The translations under genes were made by a program, and so were the position numbers. The notes under the pieces are model-generated. The model ran no database searches and was not told where the DNA came from. It saw nothing but the letters and a program-made list of their open reading frames with translations. DNA of 64,000 nucleotides, from the NCBI GenBank assembly GCA_022772675.1, contig JALEZW010000055.1, positions 1 through 64,000 on the forward strand, read 5' to 3'. Positions 43,901 to 51,377 of this stretch are shown piece by piece. Origin of the DNA: Agathobacter sp. (GTDB lineage Bacteria; Bacillota; Clostridia; Lachnospirales; Lachnospiraceae). Positions within the stretch are counted from its first letter, which is position 1. The number at the start of each line of letters is the position of its first letter.

Positions 43901-43963
43901 ACCTCCTGTTTTTGCTAAATTATAAGGAATATTTTTTCTATAATAGCAGCAAAAGCAGGAGGT
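43901..43963 (+). promoter_or_regulatory. Stem that hides the spoIIGA Shine-Dalgarno, with promoter in the loop
   Basis: ACCTCCTGTTTTTGCT (43901-43916) pairs with AGCAAAAGCAGGAGGT (43948-43963) along 16 bp, with one G-U pair. The right arm contains AGGAGG, the spoIIGA ribosome binding site. The 31-base loop holds TATAAT (43939-43944), so a transcript starting there would begin near 43951 and lack the left arm. A TTGCTA at 43912 is 21 bases from that box, a wide spacer like that of the B. subtilis spoIIG promoter. A TTTTGTCA, similar to a Spo0A box, lies at about 43866. Confidence 0.75.
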
Positions 43964-43971
43964 GATCTTAT

Positions 43972-44763
43972 ATCTATGTATTCTATATCGATATCTTTCT
44001 AAAACAGAATTTTCTCATGAATTTTCTTGTACTATTCCTGACATTTTTACTTAGTAAAACTGCAGTGAAACATCCGTATCTGCGCATTACGGCCTCGGCA
44101 TTTCTGGGGGCACTTGTATCTGCCTTTATGCTGATAAGGTTACCCTATGGGGCAGCTCTGCTTGGAGTGGCTTTTTTTGTGATTCCTGTAATGTTATGGG
44201 GTTCCTTTGGAAAAGAAACAATAAAAAACTATTTGTTTCGGATGCTGGTAAGCTGGTTTTCTATTGTGCTGCTAAACGGGGTTGCCACAGCACTCTATAA
44301 CCTGACCGGCATAAAAGCCCTCCATCTGTATTCCTGTCTGGTGGTTTTTGCAGTGGCGGCATCCCTTGCAGCTTCCGGTATAACTGGCATGAAAAGACAG
44401 CCGAAACGGCTGAATGTACATATTCTGCATCATGGCAGGAGCGTGGAATGCATCGGGTTTTACGATTCCGGAAATCTGTTAACCATTCCGGAAACCGGGG
44501 AACCGGTCTGTATTGCGAGTCAGGAATTGTTACAGCAGGTAACCGATGACGAAACCGTGAACCGGGAAATTCCATTTCGGGCACTGGGAACAAAAAACGG
44601 CAGAATTTCCGTGTATCAGATGGAAGAAATCAAAATAGAGGGAATGGGAAAGAAAAACAAAATTGAGAAAAAAGGTGTATGGTTCGGGATTGCAGAGCCG
44701 GGACTTCTTCTGGGGAAAGATTATCAGGTGATTTTAAATGCAGCCTTATTGGAACGGTTTTAG
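43972..44763 (+). CDS. spoIIGA: SpoIIGA, pro-sigma-E processing peptidase
   Basis: The protein has 263 residues if initiation is at ATC 43972. The frame reads (ATC)YVFYIDIFLKQNFLMNF, a typical SpoIIGA first helix, while the first ATG in frame (44017) lies 15 codons in and has no ribosome binding site. AGGAGG (43957-43962) is nine bases before the ATC. The ATG at 43976 is in another frame and its ORF stops after eight codons. Five hydrophobic helices are followed by a cytoplasmic protease domain whose active-site motif is FYDSGNLLT. It is a membrane-bound aspartic-type protease that cleaves the pro-sequence of sigma-E in the mother cell, in response to SpoIIR from the forespore. sigE follows. 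Confidence 0.85.
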   Translation: MYVFYIDIFLKQNFLMNFLVLFLTFLLSKTAVKHPYLRITASAFLGALVSAFMLIRLPYGAALLGVAFFVIPVMLWGSFGKETIKNYLFRMLVSWFSIVLLNGVATALYNLTGIKALHLYSCLVVFAVAASLAASGITGMKRQPKRLNVHILHHGRSVECIGFYDSGNLLTIPETGEPVCIASQELLQQVTDDETVNREIPFRALGTKNGRISVYQMEEIKIEGMGKKNKIEKKGVWFGIAEPGLLLGKDYQVILNAALLERF

Positions 44764-44793
44764 TACACCGAATAAAAAAGGTTCTGGTGTACT
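44762..44793. other. Inverted repeat between spoIIGA and sigE
   Basis: AGTACACC and GGTGTACT are perfect 8-bp arms around a 16-base loop, starting inside the spoIIGA stop codon. It is not followed by a T tract. It may damp read-through or stabilise the mRNA. Confidence 0.5.
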
Positions 44794-44871
44794 GTCTGGC
44801 AGTTGTGCAGATACCGCAAATACTGTAATGAAAAAATTTTAATGAATTTTAATTCAGGAAAGGAAAACAGT

Positions 44872-45603
44872 ATGACATTGATTCAGAAATTATGGCAGAA
44901 ACTCTGCCTTATTTTTACGGGAGATGAAGTCTTTTATATTGGAGGTTCAGAGGTGCTTCCGCCACCCCTTGAGAAAGAACAGGAAAACAAGTGTTTAGTT
45001 GCATTAAGCGGACTCAGTGAAAAAAAGGGAGATATGACACCGGAGGATGCGAAAAAAATGCTGATTGAGCACAATCTCCGGCTGGTGGTATATCTTGCCC
45101 GGAAATTTGAGAACACGGGAATCTGTGTGGAGGATCTGATTTCCATCGGCACTATCGGACTCATTAAGGGAATCAATACCTTTAATCCGGAGAAAAAGAT
45201 TAAACTCGCCACCTATGCCTCAAGGTGTATTGAAAACGAGATTCTTATGTATTTAAGGCGGAATAATAAGCTAAAGCTTGAGGTTTCCTTCGATGAGCCC
45301 TTAAACGTGGACTGGGATGGTAACGAGCTTCTCCTGTCTGATATTTTAGGAACAGACGAGGACATTATCTACCGGGATATGGAGACGGAGGCTGAGATCG
45401 TCCTGCTTCGAGCAGCGGTAGATACCCTGGGCAAAAGGGAAAAAGAGATTATCTGCCTGCGCTATGGAATCGGCCGGAAAGATGGAAAGGAGATGACCCA
45501 GAAGGAGGTCGCTGACCTCCTTGGCATTTCCCAGTCCTACATATCCAGACTGGAGAAGAAAATCATGGTGAGGCTGAAGAAAGCTATTCAAAACAACGCT
45601 TAA
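44872..45603 (+). CDS. sigE: Sporulation sigma factor SigE (with pro-sequence)
   Basis: The 243-residue protein starts at ATG 44872 behind AGGAAAGGA. The N-terminal pro-sequence includes a hydrophobic stretch and the conserved [16 protein letters not shown], where SpoIIGA cleaves pro-sigma-E. Then follow sigma region 2 ([38 protein letters not shown]), the region 2.4 motif [20 protein letters not shown] and region 4 with [20 protein letters not shown]. SigE drives mother-cell genes after polar division. The gap to spoIIGA is 108 bases. Confidence 0.95.
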   Translation: MTLIQKLWQKLCLIFTGDEVFYIGGSEVLPPPLEKEQENKCLVALSGLSEKKGDMTPEDAKKMLIEHNLRLVVYLARKFENTGICVEDLISIGTIGLIKGINTFNPEKKIKLATYASRCIENEILMYLRRNNKLKLEVSFDEPLNVDWDGNELLLSDILGTDEDIIYRDMETEAEIVLLRAAVDTLGKREKEIICLRYGIGRKDGKEMTQKEVADLLGISQSYISRLEKKIMVRLKKAIQNNA

Positions 45604-45653
45604 GTATGATACAATGACAATATCAATGAAGTACGGGAAGGGGCGTTTTTATT

Positions 45654-47261
45654 ATGAGGATAGAGTTTTTAGGGGCGGACCGGGAGGTAACGGGCAGCTG
45701 CCATTATGTGACTTTTGGGGAAAAACATTTTCTGGTGGACTGTGGAATGGAGCAGGGACCAGATCTTTACGTGAATCAGGAGATTCCGGTGAATGCGGCG
45801 ACCATTGATTATGTGTTCATTACCCATGCACATATTGATCATTCCGGATTGCTGCCGCTTTTGTACAATCATGGATTCCGGGGGAAAATATTTGCAACCA
45901 ATGCGACCTGTGAGCTCTGCAATATCATGCTTAAGGACTCCGCACATATTCAGGAGTTTGAAGCTGAGTGGAAAAACAGAAAAGCACGCCGGGCCGGTAA
46001 GCAGGAAGTGGTTCCCATGTATACCATGGAGGATGCACAGGGAGTATTGGAACACTTTGTTCCCTGCGATTACCATGAAGAAGTGCATGTCTGTGAGGGA
46101 CTTAAAGTACGGTTTGTAGATGCGGGGCATCTTCTTGGCTCTTCATCCATAGAAATCTGGGTGACAGAGGGAGAGGAGACAAGAAAACTGGTATTTTCCG
46201 GTGATATCGGAAATGAAAACAGACCCCTGATTAAAGATCCGGAATATTTAACGGATGCAGATTATGTGATCATGGAGTCTACTTATGGCAGCCGGAATCA
46301 TGATACACCGCCGGACTATGCGGTGGAGCTGGCGAAAGTCATGAATATGACCTTTACCCAGGGGGGAAATCTTGTCATTCCGGCATTTTCTGTCGGCAGA
46401 ACCCAGGAGATGCTTTTTTATATGCGCCGGATCAAGTCGGAGGGACTGCTTCCTGAGTATCCGGGTTTTGAGGTTTACATAGACAGTCCTCTTGCAGTGG
46501 AGGCAACCAGTGTGTTTAATAAGAGTGTGGCCGAGTGTTTTGATAATGAGGCACTGGAGCTGATTCAGTCCGGTGTGAATCCTATCCAGTTTCCGGGACT
46601 TAAGGTGGCGGTTACCAGTGATGAATCCAAGATGATCAATTTTAATTCCAAGCCCAAGGTAATTATCTCTGCTTCCGGTATGTGTGAGGCGGGACGTATC
46701 CGCCATCATTTAAAGCATAATCTGTGGCGTGGGGATTCCACGATTCTGTTTGTAGGTTACCAGGTACCGGGGACGCTGGGGCATGCGCTGTTAAATGGTG
46801 CGAAGAAAGTGAAACTCTTTGGTGAAGAAATTGATGTAAAGGCAAGGATTGTCAATCTTCCGGGCATCAGCGGTCATGCAGACCGGGATCATCTGACGAA
46901 ATGGATTTCCAGTTTTACCACGGCTCCGAAGAAAGTATTCGTGGTACATGGGGAGGAGGAGACCGCAGTCGGTTTTGCAGAGCATGTAAAAAACGATGTG
47001 GGCTTTGATGCCGTTGCTCCATACAGTGGGGATGTTTACGATCTACTGACGGGAGAACTCTTACAGGCAGGAAGCAGAGAACTGGTGGAGAAGAAAACCG
47101 TGCAGGGTGTTTACCGTGCCAAGACGGCTGCTTTCGACCGCCTGCTGATTGCCGGAGAGCGTTTGCTGGCGGTCATCCGTAAGTGCCAGGGTATGGCAAA
47201 CAAGGATCTGGGGAAATTTGCAGATCAAATCAATTCACTATGCGATAAATGGGACAGATAA
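45654..47261 (+). CDS. MBL-fold beta-CASP hydrolase (CPSF/YsdC-like)
   Basis: The 535-residue protein begins with a metallo-beta-lactamase fold: THAHIDHSGLLPLLY (metal-binding HxHxDH), GHLLGSSSIEIWV and FSGDIGNENRPL, with ESTYGSRNHD following. The beta-CASP insert includes PAFSVGRTQEML and SASGMCEAGRIRHHL, and the RMMBL part GISGHADRDHLTKW and VVHGEEETAVGFA. These are RNA or DNA processing nucleases. The function in the cell is unknown, with RNA turnover the best guess. The ribosome binding site GAAGGGG lies upstream of ATG 45654. Confidence 0.88.
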   Translation: MRIEFLGADREVTGSCHYVTFGEKHFLVDCGMEQGPDLYVNQEIPVNAATIDYVFITHAHIDHSGLLPLLYNHGFRGKIFATNATCELCNIMLKDSAHIQEFEAEWKNRKARRAGKQEVVPMYTMEDAQGVLEHFVPCDYHEEVHVCEGLKVRFVDAGHLLGSSSIEIWVTEGEETRKLVFSGDIGNENRPLIKDPEYLTDADYVIMESTYGSRNHDTPPDYAVELAKVMNMTFTQGGNLVIPAFSVGRTQEMLFYMRRIKSEGLLPEYPGFEVYIDSPLAVEATSVFNKSVAECFDNEALELIQSGVNPIQFPGLKVAVTSDESKMINFNSKPKVIISASGMCEAGRIRHHLKHNLWRGDSTILFVGYQVPGTLGHALLNGAKKVKLFGEEIDVKARIVNLPGISGHADRDHLTKWISSFTTAPKKVFVVHGEEETAVGFAEHVKNDVGFDAVAPYSGDVYDLLTGELLQAGSRELVEKKTVQGVYRAKTAAFDRLLIAGERLLAVIRKCQGMANKDLGKFADQINSLCDKWDR

Positions 47262-47314
47262 TCTCATAACATTCTGATGAAATGGTAAATTGCAAAGGAA
47301 AGGGATAAATCAGG

Positions 47315-48424
47315 ATGAGTAATTTACGAAAGAAAATGGTGATGAACCTGAAATATGGCGGAATTACTAAGGAGGAATACGAAGAACTGCAGGATGAGAT
47401 CCTGGAAAAAGACCGAAGTTCCCTGCAGATGACAGCCATCTGTCTGGTGTTTATGTTTACCGGACTTTTTCTTGGAAGTCTGGTAAATAATCTGATGGCA
47501 TCTAACAGGATTGCGTATGCCATGCTTTGGCTTTGTTTTGTGATTCTTTATCTGATTACCAAAAATCTGAAAAAGAAAAGCAAGTGGCTGGTTCTGCCTC
47601 TTTGGTATGGGGCAATGACGTATATGTTTGTGTATGCGGCAGTTCTTAATACGATTGTCAGGAATGATATTTCTGCTACAACATTTTGCATTATCATGAT
47701 CGTTGCACCGCTTTTGATTCTGGATAGGCCATGGCGTGTGTTTAGTTATTTCACACTGGTTGTGCTGTTGTTTATCCCAATGGCTTTTCATTTCAAAAAC
47801 GCATATCTGGCCTTTACGGATATGGTTAATATATTATGTTGTCTGTTTCTTGGAACGGTCATTCATTTTGGAATTATCCGTACGAAACTGTGGGAGATGA
47901 TGCAGCGGCGTTATATTGAAAAGCAGAGGGATACGGACAATCTGACCGGCTGCCTGACCAAGGCTGCTTTTGAAAATCAGATGAAGCAGTGTCTGAAGGA
48001 GGATGACAATACCGGGGTGCTGCTGGTCATGGATGTGGATAAATTTAAAAGTATCAACGATAACTATGGACATACCTTTGGGGATTTGGTTTTACACACC
48101 TTTGGACAAAACCTTGCAGGGACATTTCCGCAAAGTTCGCTGTGCGGAAGGTTTGGAGGAGACGAATTTGTGGTCTGGATACCCGGAATTCTGACGAAAA
48201 AAGAGATTACGGAACATCTGGATGAACTGATGGGTCGGATTCATTCCATTAAAACACCGGATGGTAAGATTGTGATTACGTCAAGTATTGGGATTGCGGA
48301 ATGCCCGAATAATGGAAAAACCTATCAGGAGTTATTTGAAAATGCAGATGCAGCACTGTATACTGCAAAGAATCTGGGAAGAAACCGCTATGTGTTCTGC
48401 CCGGATATGGGAAAGGGGATTTAA
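47315..48424 (+). CDS. Membrane diguanylate cyclase (GGDEF)
   Basis: The 369-residue protein has an N-terminal cytoplasmic segment (KMVMNLKYGGITKEEYEEL), six helices (about residues 40-190) and a C-terminal GGDEF domain. The active-site loop is intact: RFGGDEFVVW, with LLVMDVDKFKSINDNYGHTFGD and TSSIGIAECPNNGKTYQELF. No I-site (RxxD) is seen five residues before the GGDEF motif, so product inhibition may be weak. It should make cyclic di-GMP from two GTP. The next gene follows three bases later. Confidence 0.92.
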   Translation: MSNLRKKMVMNLKYGGITKEEYEELQDEILEKDRSSLQMTAICLVFMFTGLFLGSLVNNLMASNRIAYAMLWLCFVILYLITKNLKKKSKWLVLPLWYGAMTYMFVYAAVLNTIVRNDISATTFCIIMIVAPLLILDRPWRVFSYFTLVVLLFIPMAFHFKNAYLAFTDMVNILCCLFLGTVIHFGIIRTKLWEMMQRRYIEKQRDTDNLTGCLTKAAFENQMKQCLKEDDNTGVLLVMDVDKFKSINDNYGHTFGDLVLHTFGQNLAGTFPQSSLCGRFGGDEFVVWIPGILTKKEITEHLDELMGRIHSIKTPDGKIVITSSIGIAECPNNGKTYQELFENADAALYTAKNLGRNRYVFCPDMGKGI

Positions 48425-48427
48425 ACT

Positions 48428-49654
48428 ATGGTATATGACTTTGTTGTATTGAATTTTGCACCACTGACAGGACTTTTATTTCTTTTCATTTTCCTGCTCT
48501 GTAATGGGGAGGTGGAGAAAAGGAGACAGTATCTTTTTTATATTATTCTTGCGCTGGAACTTTTAGAAATGATTTTTTACAGTGCAGAATTTAAAACGGA
48601 AGCATTTGCGCATCCAACAGTGTGGCGGACATTATTCTCCGCACTGTGCTACAGTATTCGCCCGATGCTTCTGATTGGTCTGCTGTGTCTGTCTTTGCGT
48701 AAGGAGCTGTCAAAGCAGAAGTTTATACTCTTGTCAATTCCGGCAGTGATAAATATCCTTGCTTCATTTTCTGCATTTTTTACGGGAATTGTTTATTCCT
48801 ATAATGCAAAAAATGAGTTGGTGCGTGGACCTCTTGGGTATACCATGCATGTGATTGTGTTTTTTTACCTCATTATGATGCTGATTTGCAGCATTCGTTC
48901 ATGGGGGAAAGGGGTGGGCCTGGAAAACCTGATCATCCTTTCCGGTTTTGTGGTCGTTGTAATTGCGATTGTACTGGAAGCAGTTTTTTCGGTTCGAAGT
49001 CTGGGAAGATCTGCAATCGTCCTTTCTACGATTGCCTATTATCTCTATTTCCAGACACAGACCTACAATGAACAGCTTCGTGCCTATATGGAGAATACCA
49101 TATCGACCCAGCAGGAGCATCTGCGGGAGATGAATGTTATCAGTGTTCTGGCAAATGAATATGTTACGGTCTGTTATGTGGATGTGAAAAAAGATATTGT
49201 GACTCCCTACAGAATTACGCCGGTTTTAGAGGAACGGTATGGGGAGGTACTGCGTTCGGGGGTTTCCTTTGAGCAGGTCTTTAAGGCGTATATCAATCAC
49301 GATATTTATGAGGAGGATCGGAGTTTTTTCATGAATGTCTCGAAACTTCCGGATATGATTTCCTATCTGAAAGAAAACGGAAATCTTTCCAGAAAGTACC
49401 GTGTACTGCGTGAAGGCACCATGATTTACTGTGAGATGCGTGTGGAACTGGTTCCTAATGAAGATGGCACGGAAGATCTTGTTTTTGGATTTTCCAATAA
49501 TGACTCCAGGGTCCGCCGGGAGATGGTTTACCAGAGTACGGTTAAGCAGGAAATTGATAAAGTGGAGGAGGCAAGAAAAAGCCTTTCCGGTATTGCAGAG
49601 CTGGCGGGGCAGCTGAAGGATGAAATAGAGGAGAAACTGTCGGGGTTGCAGTGA
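48428..49654 (+). CDS. Multi-helix membrane sensor with a PAS-like domain
   Basis: The 408-residue protein has eight or so hydrophobic helices (residues 1-215), like the 7TM sensor regions found before kinases and cyclases. A cytoplasmic part begins EHLREMNVISVLANEYVTVC and contains a PAS-like pattern (YVDVKKDIVTPYRITPVLEE, MIYCEMRVELVPNEDGTED). It ends in a helical tail. No catalytic motif was seen. Because it follows the GGDEF gene by three bases, it may regulate that enzyme or sense a shared signal. Confidence 0.65.
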   Translation: MVYDFVVLNFAPLTGLLFLFIFLLCNGEVEKRRQYLFYIILALELLEMIFYSAEFKTEAFAHPTVWRTLFSALCYSIRPMLLIGLLCLSLRKELSKQKFILLSIPAVINILASFSAFFTGIVYSYNAKNELVRGPLGYTMHVIVFFYLIMMLICSIRSWGKGVGLENLIILSGFVVVVIAIVLEAVFSVRSLGRSAIVLSTIAYYLYFQTQTYNEQLRAYMENTISTQQEHLREMNVISVLANEYVTVCYVDVKKDIVTPYRITPVLEERYGEVLRSGVSFEQVFKAYINHDIYEEDRSFFMNVSKLPDMISYLKENGNLSRKYRVLREGTMIYCEMRVELVPNEDGTEDLVFGFSNNDSRVRREMVYQSTVKQEIDKVEEARKSLSGIAELAGQLKDEIEEKLSGLQ

Positions 49655-49788
49655 TCCGGAGGGATACGCTAAATATGACAAGCTCCGGTACGGTTTAATT
49701 GAGAAATTTGGAGAATCGCCCGTACAATGAACCGATGGGGGCCGCACAAAGGTTAGATTCTCGAACTTTAGCTCACAGTCGATCGCCC

Positions 49789-50583
49789 TCAGCGAGAACC
49801 GGGCGAATCATTCAGGTACTGGTACATATTCTTCAGGGCATTTTTCTCCAGGCGGGAAACCTGTGCCTGGGAGATATGGATTTCATCCGCTACCTCAATC
49901 TGGGTTTTTCCTTCAAAAAACCGGAGCTTGATAATCTGCTCGTCCCGCTTATTCAGATGGGAGAGGGCATCACTTAGAGACAGATCCTCCACCCAGTTAT
50001 CCTCTTTATTTTTCTTGTCCGAAATCTGATCCATCACATAAAGAGTATCTCCGCCGTCGGTGTAAACCGGATCGAAGAGGCTTAATGGGGTCTGGATGGC
50101 ATCCAGTGCATAGACGATGTCTTCAGCAGGAATACCGCTTTCTTTGGCAATCTCATCCAGCGTAGGCTCTTTCTGGGAATCTTTGGAGAGACGCTCTTTT
50201 GCCTGCATGGCCTTGTAGGCAATGTCCCTTAAGGAGCGTGGGATTCTGTAGCTGCTGTTGTCACGTAGATATCGACGGATTTCCCCCACGATCATTGGTA
50301 CCGCATAGGTGGAAAATTTTACCCCTACATTTACATCAAAATTGTCGATTGCCTTCATGAGTCCGATGCATCCGATCTGAAACAGATCGTCCACATTTTC
50401 GTTGTGGTTGTGAAACCGTTTGATGACAGAAAGTACCAGACGAAGATTCCCTTCAATGTAGGTTTTACGTGCTTCCTGGTCGCCTTTTTGAATCCTGTCA
50501 AAGAGAGCCTCCTTCTCCTCATCTTTTAAAATTGGCAGTTCCGATGTGTTCACACCGCAGATTTCCACTTTATATGAAGACAT
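49789..50583 (-). CDS. sigG: Forespore sigma factor SigG
   Basis: The 264-residue protein has the SigG N-terminus KVEICGVNTSELPILKDEEK, region 2 (LRLVLSVIKRFHNHNENVDD, LFQIGCIGLMKAIDNFD), region 2.4 (STYAVPMIVGEIRRYLRD), SYRIPRSLRDIAYKA, and the region 4 helix KTQIEVADEIHISQAQVSRL. SigG drives late forespore genes. It usually follows sigE directly in the same direction, but here it is inverted and five kb away. A GGAGGAAT ribosome binding site precedes the start on the minus strand. The palindromic element lies 37 bases upstream. The 134 bases before 49789 hold no clear gene. Confidence 0.95.
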   Translation of the reverse strand: MSSYKVEICGVNTSELPILKDEEKEALFDRIQKGDQEARKTYIEGNLRLVLSVIKRFHNHNENVDDLFQIGCIGLMKAIDNFDVNVGVKFSTYAVPMIVGEIRRYLRDNSSYRIPRSLRDIAYKAMQAKERLSKDSQKEPTLDEIAKESGIPAEDIVYALDAIQTPLSLFDPVYTDGGDTLYVMDQISDKKNKEDNWVEDLSLSDALSHLNKRDEQIIKLRFFEGKTQIEVADEIHISQAQVSRLEKNALKNMYQYLNDSPGSR

Positions 50584-50620
50584 AACAAGATTCCTCCGAT
50601 AAATTTTTGGTTTCTATAGA

Positions 50621-50878
50621 ATGATATGAGGGTCAAAAGGTATTTTGCCCCTCATTTGATACACGAATTGCTCCGTTGCTACGCAAGTCTTTGCTTCGCT
50701 CCGGTCGGCGCAAAGCAGACATCCACCGGATGTCTTGCGCCCCGCAATTCTACACACATTCGGAATCCGTTGATTTTCCAAGGTAAATCACTACTTCCTC
50801 ATGTGCGTGCGGGTCAACAAGTCAGAGCTCTTATCCTGCAAGCAGGAACGAGTTCTGACCTTTTGACCCTTGTATCAT
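50621..50878. mobile_element. MITE-like palindromic element, complete copy (258 bp)
   Basis: It has terminal inverted repeats: ATGATATGAGGGTCAAAAGG at the left, and the right end reads inverted ATGATACAAGGGTCAAAAGG (18 of 20 identical). AGA flanks both ends, a possible 3-bp target duplication. Three hairpins lie inside: ATGAGGGtCAAAA/TTTTGcCCCTCAT at the left, GGCGCAA...AGACATCC / GGATGTCT..TGCGCC in the middle, and GTCAGAGCTC / GAGTTCTGAC at the right. It has no coding capacity. A second partial copy is at 1-138 and a left-end match at 3094. The sequence 50584-50983 holds otherwise only the sigG and small-ORF leaders. Confidence 0.75.
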
Positions 50879-50983
50879 AGAATAATCTTGTTCTTTTTTT
50901 TGCATTTTTATTCAGTTAATGTTATACTTTTCTCATGTTCGATGAAGGGGATTAAAATAGGAAAAATAAGGGAGGAACTTAAT

Positions 50984-51121
50984 ATGGATGAAGAAAAGAA
51001 AACAGTTGTAAACCCAAAGACGGAGAAAAAGAACGGGCCTGAGAGCGATGACTGGGCTACGGAGGCACTTCAGGAGATGGACGATTTTATTGAGTCCCAG
51101 GGAATTTACATCCGTCAATAG
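50984..51121 (+). CDS. Small acidic hypothetical protein
   Basis: The 45-residue protein starts at ATG 50984, about nine bases after GGGAGGAA. It is strongly charged: KKTVVNPKTEKKNGPESDDW then EALQEMDDFIESQGIYIRQ. No family was recognised. A terminator follows, so it is probably a single gene. It lies between the palindromic element and the large ABC-VWA operon, and could be a small regulator or an adaptor. Confidence 0.6.
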   Translation: MDEEKKTVVNPKTEKKNGPESDDWATEALQEMDDFIESQGIYIRQ

Positions 51122-51169
51122 GATTCAAAGGCATTTCCTTATGAAGACAAAAGAAAATCGTATATGGCA

Positions 51170-51196
51170 AAGAGAGGACGAGGGCCTCTCTTTTTT
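51170..51196 (+). terminator. Terminator after the small ORF
   Basis: AGAGAGG and CCTCTCT form a 7-bp stem with an eight-base loop, followed by TTTTTT. Confidence 0.85.
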
Positions 51197-51300
51197 CATA
51201 CAGTAAATGGATATATATCGTTCGTTTTCCTGCTTAGGAACAAATTCGTAACAAAATCCTTGTAAGACCGCATAAAATCAACAAATAAATTCATAAATCC

Positions 51301-51344
51301 TTAAGGAAATCTTAAGGACACAGGAAGTTCTGTTATGTTATAGT
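51301..51344 (+). promoter_or_regulatory. Promoter of the ABC-VWA operon with 11-bp direct repeats
   Basis: TTAAGG occurs at 51301 and 51312, one helical turn apart, as in response-regulator boxes. The extended -10 TGT-TATAGT ends at 51344, and no good -35 is seen, so activation by a bound regulator is likely. The gene starts at 51378. Confidence 0.5.
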
Positions 51345-51377
51345 GATTTAGGAAGTTCAATAGAGAGGAGAACAATC

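Noticed and set aside
43976..44002. ATG 43976 as spoIIGA start
   Set aside because: It is out of frame with the protein, stops after eight codons, and is 13 bases from the ribosome binding site.
49655..49788. Terminator or small RNA between the membrane sensor and sigG
   Set aside because: Only weak short complementarity (GCCC/GGGC) was found, with no T tract.
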